Part shown: positions 41,465 through 49,642 of the stretch, one piece after another
Position numbering within the stretch: position 1 is the first letter of the stretch
Layout of the letters: each line of letters opens with the position of its first letter
Source: Phytohabitans maris
Lineage (GTDB): Bacteria > Actinomycetota > Actinomycetes > Mycobacteriales > Micromonosporaceae
Assembly (NCBI RefSeq): GCF_031085175.1
Contig: NZ_JAVHUY010000010.1
Span: forward strand, 124,001-188,000
Length of the DNA: 64,000 nucleotides
Reading direction: 5' to 3'
Translations under genes and position numbers: made by a program
Notes under the pieces: generated by a model
Told to the model about the DNA's origin: nothing
The model's input: the letters and a program-made list of their open reading frames with translations, nothing else
Databases searched by the model: none

Positions 41465-41838
41465 CGCCGGCCACGCAGGGTGAACGCGCGAATGCGGAAG
41501 ATCGGATTGGCACGCCCGCCCCCAACCGACCCCGCGCGCCCGGGATGCGCGTGGACATAGGCCCCGATACCCGGATTTGGCCAATCGATCCCCATCGCAC
41601 CCTTCCCAGCATCCGGCTGCTGACGATCATCACTCCGCGTGATCATTTGGATTGCCTCTGTTGCATCGGCGGCAGTCAGCCTATGCTGCCCATCTGGGTG
41701 AGAGCACCAGCCGTCCGCCGACCGCGCGGCGACGGTTCGCACCGCACATATCGCCTGGGGGGCAAGACAGCAAGGGAAACAACGGCACGCGAGCGGTTCG
41801 GAGGCGCCGATCGCGAGCCAGGGGGAGAGGAAACACCG
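41465..41838. other. Divergent promoter region of the Tad locus
   Basis: These 374 bases lie between the leftward prepilin peptidase and the rightward Tad genes and hold no believable gene. A GATCA / TGATC inverted pair occurs around 41627-41646. Compared with surrounding DNA it is slightly AT-richer near 41630-41690, where promoters are expected. Confidence 0.5.
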
Positions 41839-42384
41839 TTGCCCGCAAAGCACCTGGGCCGAGCCTCTGCGGTCCTCGTGGCACTGCTCGTCGGCGCTTG
41901 TGCGTCGTCCGGCGAGGCCACGCCTCCGGTCGCCGCACCGAGCACGGCCGCCTCCGCCGGCCCGGACGCGAAAGCAGCGTCGACGGCCGCACTCGCCGCC
42001 TACAAGGGCTATCTCGCCGCATCCAGCGAGGCCTCGGCGGATCCGGATGTCACCCATCCCGCCCTGACGAAGTATCTGGCCGACCCGCTGCTCACCCGGG
42101 TCAGAGACACCGTGCGCGACCTTGAGACGCACGGCGCCGTGCGCACCGGAAAGATGGTCTCCGATCCGCGAGTGAGCGCCCTCGACCTGAGCGCCGACCC
42201 GCCGACGGTGTCCATTCAGGACTGCATCGACTCCTCGGGATACAAGATGGTCTACGCAGAGAGCAAAAAGCCCGTGCCCGGCACCACCGGCGGCCGGTAC
42301 GTGGCGACCGCCACCGCGACCCTCTATCCCGATGGCCGCTGGCTGATCAGCGACGGCGCGATCCACCAGGACCAGCCATGCTGA
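41839..42384 (+). CDS. Tad-locus lipoprotein of unknown function
   Basis: A 181-residue lipoprotein. The TTG at 41839 with GGGGGAGAGGAA before it gives MPAKHLGRASAVLVALLVGA ending in the lipobox LVGAC (Cys21). After an Ala/Ser/Pro-rich linker (about 22-50) comes a small domain with KAASTAALAAYKGYLAASSE, DPLLTRVRDTVRDLETHGAV and DCIDSSGYKMVYAESKKPVP, which looks like the NTF2-like fold of actinomycete secreted hypothetical proteins; this is only a guess. The next gene starts before its stop (overlap 7 bases), so they are coupled. Its place first in the cluster suggests an envelope accessory of the pilus. Confidence 0.75.
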   Translation: MPAKHLGRASAVLVALLVGACASSGEATPPVAAPSTAASAGPDAKAASTAALAAYKGYLAASSEASADPDVTHPALTKYLADPLLTRVRDTVRDLETHGAVRTGKMVSDPRVSALDLSADPPTVSIQDCIDSSGYKMVYAESKKPVPGTTGGRYVATATATLYPDGRWLISDGAIHQDQPC

Positions 42385-43277
42385 CCCGCCGCATACTCGC
42401 CGTGGCGGCCGCGTTCGTGGTGTTGGCCGTGCCGTCGGCGGCGGTCGCCGCCCCGCCGATCGGCGAGTGCCCGCCCGGCTCCGACAGCTGCCACATCATC
42501 GACGATGACGAACAGACCGGGGGCGGCGGCAACACCGGCGGGGGTAACAACGGCGGTGGCGACGGGGGCGGCGGCGAGCGCACCTGCACCCGTGGCGGTG
42601 AGCCGATCGCCTGCTACGACCCGGTCTTCGGCTGGTTCAACCAGGCCGACGAGTGCTACTACAAGCTCGCCGAGCCGCAGCTCCCGCCACCGCCCGGCGC
42701 CAGCCCGGACGGTGGCTGGTACACGCCCTCCTGCGCCGGCGGGATCGGCGAGCCGGACTGGTTCGACGCACCGCCGGCTGGCGCCGAGCCACCGCCCGAC
42801 CCGGAGACGCTGGCCCGCCGCGCGCTCGCCAAGATCACGCTGCGCGAGCCCGACATGCAGATCAAGCCGGACCCCGACGGCGCTGGACTTGTCGGACTCC
42901 CGGTGTGGCTCTGGGTGGAAAGGGCTCCCGAGACTTGGGGGCCGATCTCCAGTGTCGAGGAGGACCGAGGGCTGAGCGTGGAAATCAGTGCGAGCGTCAC
43001 CAACCTGACCTTCGACCTGGGCGACGGCAGCCCGCCGGTCAGCTGCCCGGGCGGCGGCACGCCTTACCCGAAGGGCGCCACCGGCCCCTCGCCGGACTGC
43101 GGGCACGTCTTCACCAGGTCCAGCAAGCAGCAGCCAGGGCAGAAGTTCACCGTCACCGCGACCACCACGTGGACGGTGACGTGGATCGGTGGCGGCGAGA
43201 GCGGCACGCTCGAGCCGCAGATCCGGGAAGCCACGGTCGGCGTACGCATCAACGAGCTCCAGGTGGTGACCGAGTGA
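42378..43277 (+). CDS. Secreted Gly-rich protein of the Tad locus
   Basis: A 299-residue exported protein. Signal peptide 1-25 (MLTRRILAVAAAFVVLAVPS to VAA), a short Cys-containing acidic piece, a Gly/Asn repeat (GGGGNTGGGNNGGGDGGG, about residues 48-66) and then two structured parts: a Cys/Pro/Trp-rich region (YDPVFGWFNQADECYYKLAE) and a C-terminal beta region (NLTFDLGDGSPPVSCPGGGT, then KFTVTATTTWTVTWIGGGES) with a PKD-like look. I do not recognise a named family, but such genes accompany Tad loci in Micromonosporaceae. It overlaps both neighbours by a few bases and is surely in the operon. Extracellular pilus accessory or tip function is inference. Confidence 0.75.
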   Translation: MLTRRILAVAAAFVVLAVPSAAVAAPPIGECPPGSDSCHIIDDDEQTGGGGNTGGGNNGGGDGGGGERTCTRGGEPIACYDPVFGWFNQADECYYKLAEPQLPPPPGASPDGGWYTPSCAGGIGEPDWFDAPPAGAEPPPDPETLARRALAKITLREPDMQIKPDPDGAGLVGLPVWLWVERAPETWGPISSVEEDRGLSVEISASVTNLTFDLGDGSPPVSCPGGGTPYPKGATGPSPDCGHVFTRSSKQQPGQKFTVTATTTWTVTWIGGGESGTLEPQIREATVGVRINELQVVTE

Positions 43278-43960
43278 CCGTCGCGGCAAACCACCGCGTG
43301 GCGGGGCCGGTCGACGCGCCGGTCGAGCCGCCCCGCGTCGTCCGGCAGCGGCGCATGCGCCCCGGCCTGCTCGGCCTCGCCGTCCTGCTGATCGCGCTCG
43401 GTGGCCTGGGCGCGGCGTTCGCGGTCACCTCGGTGCGGGCGACCGGCACCTACCTGGCCGTGGCCCGATCGGTCTCGGTGGGCACCGCGCTGACCGCCGA
43501 CGACCTGCGCTCGGTGCAGGTGGCCGGCGGTGTCGGGCTCTCACCGGTGCCGGCCGGCAAGATCAACGACGTGATCGGCAAGCGGGCGGCCGTGACGCTG
43601 GTACCCGGCACGCTGGTCACGATGGACCAGCTCACCGACAAGCCACTGCTCGGCCCGGGCCAGCAGCAGGTGGCGATCGGTCTCAAGCCCAACCAGGTGC
43701 CGGCCAAGGAGCTCCGCCCCGGCGACAAGGTGTTGCTGGTCAGCACGCCCCCGCAAAACAGCTCGACCACCGGCGAGGTGCGCGCGTCGCAGACCACGCG
43801 ATACGAGGCGACGGTCGTCGACGCCGCCGAGCCGGACGAAAAGGGCCCCGACCGCACCACCGTCGTCGTCTACCTGGCGCTCGCCGGCCGGGACGCACCG
43901 GCCGTGGTCACGCTGGCCGCGCAAAACCGGCTGGCCGTCATCCTCACCGGAGCTGCCTGA
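43274..43960 (+). CDS. cpaB: SAF-domain pilus assembly protein (CpaB/RcpC-like)
   Basis: A 228-residue protein with one membrane helix (about residues 30-52, GLLGLAVLLIALGGLGAAFA) followed by an SAF domain (TYLAVARSVSVGTALTADDL, VIGKRAAVTLVPGTLVTMDQ) and an RcpC-type beta domain (VAIGLKPNQVPAKELRPGDK). CpaB/RcpC proteins form part of the Tad envelope assembly; in monoderm bacteria they sit outside the membrane. The GTG at 43274 overlaps the previous stop by 4 bases (GTGA). The next gene starts 2 bases after the stop. Confidence 0.85.
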   Translation: MTVAANHRVAGPVDAPVEPPRVVRQRRMRPGLLGLAVLLIALGGLGAAFAVTSVRATGTYLAVARSVSVGTALTADDLRSVQVAGGVGLSPVPAGKINDVIGKRAAVTLVPGTLVTMDQLTDKPLLGPGQQQVAIGLKPNQVPAKELRPGDKVLLVSTPPQNSSTTGEVRASQTTRYEATVVDAAEPDEKGPDRTTVVVYLALAGRDAPAVVTLAAQNRLAVILTGAA

Positions 43961-43962
43961 CC

Positions 43963-44766
43963 ATGGCGATCGTCGCGCTGGTCTCGCCAAAGGGGTCGCC
44001 CGGGGTGACAACGACGGCACTGGCCTGTGCGCTCACCTGGCACCGGCGGCTCGTGCTCGCCGAGTGCGACCCTGCGGGCGGCTCGATCATGGCTGGCTAC
44101 CTCGGCGGCGCCGTACCCGGCCCGCGCGGCATCGGCGAGCTGGCCGTGGCCGAGCTGCGCGACGGGCGGCTCGGCCACGACTTCTGGTCCCAGCTGATCG
44201 ACCTCGACGCGCCCCGCCGCGAGCGGCTGCTGCTGCCCGGCATCGTCGACCCGGCGCAGTCCGGCAGCGTCAGTCCACTGTGGCAGCGCTTCGCCGACTT
44301 CTTCCTGGGGCTGGAAAAGGGCGAGCCGGCGTACGACGTCATCGTCGACTGTGGACGGCTGCACGCGCCTAGCCCGCCCTGGCCGATCCTGCGCGCCGCC
44401 GCCCTGGTGCTCGTGGTGACCGGTGCGCGGCTGCCCGACCTCTCCAGCGCGCGGGCCACGATCGCGGCGCTCCAGCGCGACTTCCGCGAGCACCGTGTCG
44501 CGGCCGGCTCGCTCCGCTTGCTGCTGGTCGGCGAGGGGCACGCGCAGGGCGAGATCAGCAAGGCGCTGGAGCTGCCGGTCATCGCCCGGCTGCCCGACGA
44601 CCCGCGCACCGCCGAGGTGCTCACGCTGGGCGGGACGGTCAAGGCAAACCGCCCGCTCATGCGCGCCGCCAACGCCCTCGAGGTGCCGATCACCGCGATC
44701 CTCGACCGCCGGCGCGCCCGGCTCAACTGGCGGAGCCTGCCCGCGGAGGTACCGGATGCGGTTTGA
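43963..44766 (+). CDS. cpaE: ParA/MinD-like ATPase of the Tad locus (CpaE-like)
   Basis: A 267-residue P-loop protein of the CpaE/TadZ type, which places the Tad machine in the cell. The P-loop region is VSPKGSPGVTTTALACALTW: the early signature Lys of deviant Walker A is there, but the usual GK(T/S) lysine is replaced by Val, as I recall from other actinomycete versions. Other landmarks are LAECDPAGGSIMAGYLGG and YDVIVDCGRLHAPSPPWPIL. ATP binding may therefore be weakened or altered. The TadA gene starts before its stop (overlap 11 bases). Confidence 0.85.
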   Translation: MAIVALVSPKGSPGVTTTALACALTWHRRLVLAECDPAGGSIMAGYLGGAVPGPRGIGELAVAELRDGRLGHDFWSQLIDLDAPRRERLLLPGIVDPAQSGSVSPLWQRFADFFLGLEKGEPAYDVIVDCGRLHAPSPPWPILRAAALVLVVTGARLPDLSSARATIAALQRDFREHRVAAGSLRLLLVGEGHAQGEISKALELPVIARLPDDPRTAEVLTLGGTVKANRPLMRAANALEVPITAILDRRRARLNWRSLPAEVPDAV

Positions 44767-46315
44767 GCCGGTCACCCACGACCCCCGCACGCGGCAGCCG
44801 GAGGCGACCTCGACCGCGCCGCCGGTCCGCCCGCCACAGGTGCACGTCGGCCGCCACCAGGCCAACGGCATGCCCGCCCTCCCGGCCGCACCGTCCACAC
44901 CGGCGCCGCCGCCACCTCCGCCACCGCGGCGGCCGGCCGACTTCTCCGTGGTACGGGAGCTGCGGCGCCAGCTCACCGAGCGGTTGACCCAGTGGCAGCG
45001 GGGCCGCGACTTCACGCCCGAGGAGGAAGACGTCGAGCGGGTACGGCTGGCGGTGGCCGTCGTCTCCGAGTACGCCGACACGGTCCGCCGCGCCGGCACC
45101 CCGATGCAGGCGGTCGAAGAGCGGATGCTGCTCGACCAGGTCACCGCCGAGCTGGTGGGGCTTGGGCGGCTCCAGACGCTGCTGGTCGACGACACGATCG
45201 AAGAGGTGCACATCCTCGGCTGCGACCACGTGCGGATCACCCGGCACGGCGGCGGCGTGGAGTGGGCCGCGCCGATCGCCGACAGCGACGAGGAGCTGGT
45301 GGAGATCCTCCAGGCGGCCGCCCGCCGGGCCGGTGCCACCGAGCGCTCGCTCTCGACCTCCAAGCCCACGCTCGACCTGCAACTGCCCGACGGCAGCCGG
45401 CTCGCCGCGGTCTACCTGGTCAGCCACCGGCCGTACGCGGTGATCCGCAAGCACAACACGCTCGACATCACGCTCGACGACATCGCCGGTGGCCGGGGCG
45501 ACCTCGACGAGATGATGGACGCGCTGATCCGCGACTTCCTGCGCGCCGCGCTCCGGGCCGGCCTCAACATCATGGTCGCCGGGCTGGCCGGTGCCGGTAA
45601 GACCACGGTGATCCGGGCGCTGATGTCGGAGATCCCGCCCGACGAGCCGTACGTGCTGCTGGAGGAGAGCCGCGAGCTGCTGCCGGCCCGGCGTGGGGAG
45701 CGGCACCGCGCGGTGATGAGCTTCGAGTCCCGCGAGGGGCACGGCGAGCGGGGTGCGGACGGCCGGCCGGCCGGCGAGGTCACGATCGCCGACCTGATCC
45801 CGGTGTCGCTGCGGATGGGCGCGCTACGGATCATCGTCGGCGAGGTGCGGTCGCGGGAGATCGTGCCGATGCTCCAGGCGATGACCACCAGCCGCGGGTC
45901 GATGTGCACGATCCACGCGCGTACGCCGGGCGGGGTCAGCGAGCGCATCATCGAGCTGGCGCTCTCGCACGGCCGGGAGATGACCGTCGAGCAGGCCCGC
46001 CGGATGGCCGGCAACGCGCTCGACCTGATCGTGTACGTGGCGGTGGAGGACGAGACCGCGATCGGCGGCCGCAAGCACCGCTTCGTCTCCCACGTCGAGG
46101 AGATCGTCGGGGTCGGTGACGGCGCGCGGATCGCCACGACCACCATCTTCGGCCCGGGCGCCGACGGCCGGGCGGTGCCGCTGCACCTGCCCGAGCGGGT
46201 GCGCGAGCAGCTCATGCGCGTGGGGTACGACGCCCGCGTGCTCAGCCGCTACATCGAGGCTCGCGCCGGCGCCTGGCGGCGACCCCGGCACAGCCAGCTG
46301 CGGAGGCGGGCATGA
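44756..46315 (+). CDS. tadA: Tad secretion ATPase (TadA/CpaF)
   Basis: A 519-residue type II/IV secretion ATPase powering pilus extension and retraction. The first 60 residues are a Pro-rich disordered lead (STPAPPPPPPPRRPADFSV). N-terminal domain with LLDQVTAELVGLGRLQTLLV. Walker A is IMVAGLAGAGKTTVIRALMS, the Asp box/Glu region LLEESRELLPARRGERHRAV, Walker B ALRIIVGEVRSREIVPMLQA and the His box TSRGSMCTIHARTPGG. All catalytic motifs are intact. The stop overlaps the tadB start (ATGA). Confidence 0.95.
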   Translation: MRFEPVTHDPRTRQPEATSTAPPVRPPQVHVGRHQANGMPALPAAPSTPAPPPPPPPRRPADFSVVRELRRQLTERLTQWQRGRDFTPEEEDVERVRLAVAVVSEYADTVRRAGTPMQAVEERMLLDQVTAELVGLGRLQTLLVDDTIEEVHILGCDHVRITRHGGGVEWAAPIADSDEELVEILQAAARRAGATERSLSTSKPTLDLQLPDGSRLAAVYLVSHRPYAVIRKHNTLDITLDDIAGGRGDLDEMMDALIRDFLRAALRAGLNIMVAGLAGAGKTTVIRALMSEIPPDEPYVLLEESRELLPARRGERHRAVMSFESREGHGERGADGRPAGEVTIADLIPVSLRMGALRIIVGEVRSREIVPMLQAMTTSRGSMCTIHARTPGGVSERIIELALSHGREMTVEQARRMAGNALDLIVYVAVEDETAIGGRKHRFVSHVEEIVGVGDGARIATTTIFGPGADGRAVPLHLPERVREQLMRVGYDARVLSRYIEARAGAWRRPRHSQLRRRA

Positions 46316-47211
46316 GTTCCGACATCGAGCTGATCGCGCTGCTCTCCGGCGCCGCCTGCGTGGGCGGGCTGGTGCTGGCCGTGATGTCCATTGTGGGCAC
46401 CCGCTCGCCGGTCAAGCCCCCGTCCCGCACCAGCCGCCGCCTGCACCGCCTCTGGAACGGCACCGGCCTCAGCGCCGCCGAGCGCCGCCGCCACCGGATC
46501 GTGCTGGTATCCGCGATCGTGGCCGGCGCGCTCGCCTGGATGGTGACCGGCCTGCCGATGGTCGGGCTGCTGGTCGGAGTCGCCGTGCCGGGCGCGCCCT
46601 GGCTCTTCGGGGTTGGGCGGGCGGAAAAGCAGGCGATCACCCGGATCGAGGCCGTGGGCGAGTGGACCCGGCGGCTGCGCGACGTCTCCAGCACCGGGCA
46701 GGGGCTGCAGCAGGCGATCGTCGCGACCGTCTCCACCGCGCCCGAGGAGATCGGCGACGAGGTCGCGCTGCTCGCCGCCCGCCTGCAGGCCGGCTGGCAC
46801 GCCCGCGACGCGCTGCTCGCGTTCGCCGGGCAGCTCGGCGACCCCATGTGCGACCAGGTCGTCGCCGCGCTGATCCTGCACCTGAGCGACCGTGGCGAGC
46901 GCCTCGGCGACGTACTCTCCTCGATCGCGACCGCCGCCGCGGCCGAGGTCGCCACCCGGCGCGAGGTCGAGGCCAAGCGCACGCAGCCACGGTTCGCGGT
47001 CCGCTTCCTCACCGGGATGACGCTGCTGACCTTGGCGTACGGGCTGCTCAACCCCGAATACATGGAGCCGTACGGCACACCCACCGGCCAGGTCGTGCTG
47101 GTGGTGCTCGGCGGCACGTTCGTCGCCCTGCTCGCCTGGACCCGGGCGATGAGCCTGCCACCGGCGCCGGTGCGCTTCCTCGCGATCCCGGACGAGCGGC
47201 GGGAGGCGTGA
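46312..47211 (+). CDS. tadB: Tad inner-membrane platform protein TadB
   Basis: A 299-residue T2SSF-domain protein. It has an N-terminal helix (LIALLSGAACVGGLVLAVMS), a second pair near residues 65-100 and two at the end (MTLLTLAYGLLN and VVLVVLGGTFVALLAWTRAM), with the cytoplasmic T2SSF helical bundle in between (IEAVGEWTRRLRDVSSTGQG, CDQVVAALILHLSDRGERLG). It pairs with TadC to make the platform on which TadA pushes subunits. Starts in the stop of tadA and shares its last A with tadC's start. Confidence 0.92.
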   Translation: MSSDIELIALLSGAACVGGLVLAVMSIVGTRSPVKPPSRTSRRLHRLWNGTGLSAAERRRHRIVLVSAIVAGALAWMVTGLPMVGLLVGVAVPGAPWLFGVGRAEKQAITRIEAVGEWTRRLRDVSSTGQGLQQAIVATVSTAPEEIGDEVALLAARLQAGWHARDALLAFAGQLGDPMCDQVVAALILHLSDRGERLGDVLSSIATAAAAEVATRREVEAKRTQPRFAVRFLTGMTLLTLAYGLLNPEYMEPYGTPTGQVVLVVLGGTFVALLAWTRAMSLPPAPVRFLAIPDERREA

Positions 47212-48074
47212 TGGGCAACCCGTACCTGGTCATCGCGATCCTCGGCGGCGCCGCGGTGGGGCTCGGCATCTTCCTGGTCGTACGCGAGGCGCTGCCGGCC
47301 ACACCCGCGCTCGGCCCGGCCCTGCACCGCCTGCACCCGCCGGCCACGCTCCGCACCACCCAGCCGAGCCGCCGCCTGGAGTGGCTGACCGGCCTGTCAC
47401 GGTGGACCCGCCCGCCGGTAAAGGAGCTCGCGCTGCTCGGCAAGACGCCCGAGCAGTACACGCTCTCGCTCATCCTGTCGGCGCTGATCGGCCTGGCCAT
47501 TCCCGCGTTCCTGTCGCTGGCCGCGCGGACGGCCGGCCTCTCCCTCCCCTTCGTCTTCCCGACGGCGGCCGGGCTCGGCCTGGCCGCGCTCTTCGCGCTG
47601 GTGGCGCATGGCGACGTGCTGTCGAAGGCGAAGGCCGCGCGGCGCGAGTTCACCCAGGCGGTCTGCACCTACCTCGACCTTGTCGCGCTCCAGCTCTCCG
47701 CCGCGCACGGGCCGGTGCAGTCGCTGGAGCGCGCGGCCGAGGTCTGCGACGGCTGGGTCTTCGAGCGGCTGCGCGAGTCGCTGCGGATGGCGCAGATGCA
47801 GATGCAGTCGCCCTGGGACGAGCTGCGCACGCTCGCCGAAAAGATCGGCGTGCCGGAGCTGGGCGACGTGGGCGCGATCGTCCAGGCGTCCGGCACCGAG
47901 GGCGCTCAGGTGCACGAGACCCTGCGGGTACGCGCGGACTCGCTGCGCGACCAGATCCGCACCGACAACCTGGCCCGCGCCGAGGCGATCACGAGCCGCC
48001 TCGACGTACCGGGCGCGTTGCTGGTCTTCGTGCTCGTCGGCTTCGTCATGTACCCGTTCCTGGCCCGAATCTGA
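47211..48074 (+). CDS. tadC: Tad inner-membrane platform protein TadC
   Basis: A 287-residue T2SSF-domain protein. Helices: VIAILGGAAVGLGIFLVVRE near residue 8, a pair at about 85-130 (LSLILSALIGLAIPAFLSLA, FVFPTAAGLGLAALFALVAH) and a last one VPGALLVFVLVGFVMYPFLA. The T2SSF core has REFTQAVCTYLDLVALQLSA and ELGDVGAIVQASGTEGAQVH. The ATG at 47211 shares its A with the tadB stop. It partners TadB. Confidence 0.92.
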   Translation: MGNPYLVIAILGGAAVGLGIFLVVREALPATPALGPALHRLHPPATLRTTQPSRRLEWLTGLSRWTRPPVKELALLGKTPEQYTLSLILSALIGLAIPAFLSLAARTAGLSLPFVFPTAAGLGLAALFALVAHGDVLSKAKAARREFTQAVCTYLDLVALQLSAAHGPVQSLERAAEVCDGWVFERLRESLRMAQMQMQSPWDELRTLAEKIGVPELGDVGAIVQASGTEGAQVHETLRVRADSLRDQIRTDNLARAEAITSRLDVPGALLVFVLVGFVMYPFLARI

Positions 48075-48103
48075 GCCACCCGCCCTCGACCGGGAGGAAA
48101 CCG

Positions 48104-48286
48104 ATGATCAAGATGTTGTGGACGCGGATCGCGCTGCTGCGCGGTCCCGGCGAGCGCGACCGGGGTGACAGCCCGGTGCCGACCGCCATCATCATCGCCG
48201 GCCTGGCAGCGGCGGCCGGCGCGGTGGTGCTGGCCGCGAGCGGCCTGGTCGACTCGTTCATGGGCTCCATCGGCTCGGCGCCGTAG
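48104..48286 (+). CDS. flp: Flp-like pilin subunit
   Basis: A 60-residue protein with a clear ribosome binding site (GGAGGAAA). It has a charged lead (MIKMLWTRIALLRGPGERDR then GDSPVPT) and one hydrophobic helix (AIIIAGLAAAAGAVVLAASG), a layout like that of Flp/TadE-type class III signal peptides in which the peptidase cuts before the hydrophobic part, here around the GDS segment. Position between tadC and tadE genes fits the major pilin. Classical Flp pilins have Glu and Tyr shortly after the cut (G/XXXXEY); these are absent, so the match is by size, topology and position. Confidence 0.75.
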   Translation: MIKMLWTRIALLRGPGERDRGDSPVPTAIIIAGLAAAAGAVVLAASGLVDSFMGSIGSAP

Positions 48287-48291
48287 CCGGT

Positions 48292-48732
48292 ATGCGTCGC
48301 CGCACGGTCATCCGCGTACGCCGAGCCGCCGACGCGGTCCGGCGCCGGTTGACCGCCGGTCGGGATCGGGGGGCGACGCCCGTCGAGCTGGCGATCGCGT
48401 TTCCGGCGATCCTGATCCTCACGTTCGCCTCGATCCAGGTGGGCGCGTGGTTCCTGGCCCGCGCGGTGGCGCTCAACGCGGCGCAGGTCGCGGTCAGCTC
48501 CACCCGAACGCTCAACGGCGTCTCGCCGGAGGCGGGCGAAGGCCAGGCGAGCGACTTCATCGCCGACACCGGCGGATGGCTGGTCGGCTGGGACGTACAG
48601 GTGGCCCGCGACGACGACCAGGTCACGGCGACGGTGACCGGGAGCGTGGTGTCGGTGATCCCCGGCATCGACTGGACGGTCAGCCAGACCGCCCGCGGCC
48701 CGGTGGAGCGCTTCGTCGAGGAGTCGCCATGA
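48292..48732 (+). CDS. tadE: TadE-family minor pilin
   Basis: A 146-residue TadE-like protein: a basic lead, then RGATPVELAIAFPAILILTF as prepilin-type segment with the conserved Glu in the VELA motif at position +5 after the cut, and a beta-rich outside domain (DVQVARDDDQVTATVTGSVV). It starts 5 bases after the flp stop. TadE proteins are processed by the prepilin peptidase and help pilus assembly. Confidence 0.85.
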   Translation: MRRRTVIRVRRAADAVRRRLTAGRDRGATPVELAIAFPAILILTFASIQVGAWFLARAVALNAAQVAVSSTRTLNGVSPEAGEGQASDFIADTGGWLVGWDVQVARDDDQVTATVTGSVVSVIPGIDWTVSQTARGPVERFVEESP

Positions 48733-49202
48733 CGCCGGCCGACCGCGGCTCTGCTGGCCGCGCATCCCAGGCGCCCGGTGCGATCCGGACCCGGGGCTCG
48801 GTGTCGGTCGAGATCGCCATCCTCGCGCCGGCGTTCCTCATGTTGATCGTGCTGGCGGCGGTGGCCGGCCGCACCGCGATCGCGCAGAACGCGGTCGACC
48901 TGGCCGCGCACGAGGCCGCCCGCACCGCGTCGCTGGCCCGTACCGCGCCGGCCGCGGAGACCGACGGCGAGGCCGCGGCCAACGCGACCCTCGCCGCGCA
49001 GGGGCTGGACTGCGGCGACAGCCTGGAGGTGGCGGTCGACACCAGCGGGTTCGGGGCAGAGCTGGGTGAGCCGGCCACGGTTACCGCCACGGTGAGCTGC
49101 ACAGTCTCCTTCGCCGACCTGGTCATGCCGGGCGTACCGGGCGCCAAGACGGTCGTGGCCACCTACGTCTCGCCGCTCGACCGCTACCGGAGCCGCGGAT
49201 GA
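48729..49202 (+). CDS. TadE/TadF-family minor pilin
   Basis: A 157-residue second TadE-like pilin. The prepilin segment is RGSVSVEIAILAPAFLMLIV with the usual Glu; the outside part has two Cys (LDCGDSLEVAVDTSGFG and VSCTVSFADL), likely a disulfide, which TadF-like proteins often have. It overlaps the previous stop (ATGA) and the next start by 4 bases, so the whole run of pilin genes is coupled. Confidence 0.85.
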   Translation: MTPADRGSAGRASQAPGAIRTRGSVSVEIAILAPAFLMLIVLAAVAGRTAIAQNAVDLAAHEAARTASLARTAPAAETDGEAAANATLAAQGLDCGDSLEVAVDTSGFGAELGEPATVTATVSCTVSFADLVMPGVPGAKTVVATYVSPLDRYRSRG

Positions 49203-49630
49203 GGGCGCGGCTTCGGGACGACGGGCGGGTCAGCATCTTCCTGGCGATCGCGCTCGCCGGCATGCTCATGGTCATCGGCCTGGCGTACGACGGCGCCGGC
49301 CAGCTCGGGGCCCTCCAGCGCGCACACAACCTCGCCGCCGAGGCGGCCCGCGCGGGTGGCCAGGCGATCGACCGGGCGCAGGCGATCGAGGGCGGCCCCA
49401 CCCAGATCGACCAGGCCGGGGCGGTCGCCGCCGTCGACGCCTACCGGGCGGCCGCCGGGGTGGGTGGGCCGCCGCCGACGTTCTCCACCGGCCCGGACGG
49501 CGAGCCGCTGATCCAGGTCGAGGTCTCCGTCACGTACGACAACAAGTTTCTCGATGTCTTCGGTTTCTCCGACACCAGTACGGTGACCGGCACTGCCACG
49601 GCGGTGCTGCTCACCACGCCCGACGAGTAA
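49199..49630 (+). CDS. TadG-like pilus protein
   Basis: A 143-residue protein with RLRDDGRVSIFLAIALAGML as TadG/TadE-type hydrophobic start (a TadE_like or DUF4190-like segment), then AHNLAAEAARAGGQAIDRAQ and a beta region ending TVTGTATAVLLTTPDE. The Flp-type Glu is absent (RVSIFLA), as in many Tad pseudopilins of the TadG class, which carry a short von Willebrand-less form in actinomycetes. It starts in the previous stop. 12 bases separate it from the LysM gene. Confidence 0.8.
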   Translation: MRARLRDDGRVSIFLAIALAGMLMVIGLAYDGAGQLGALQRAHNLAAEAARAGGQAIDRAQAIEGGPTQIDQAGAVAAVDAYRAAAGVGGPPPTFSTGPDGEPLIQVEVSVTYDNKFLDVFGFSDTSTVTGTATAVLLTTPDE

Positions 49631-49642
49631 GGAGGCGGTGCC

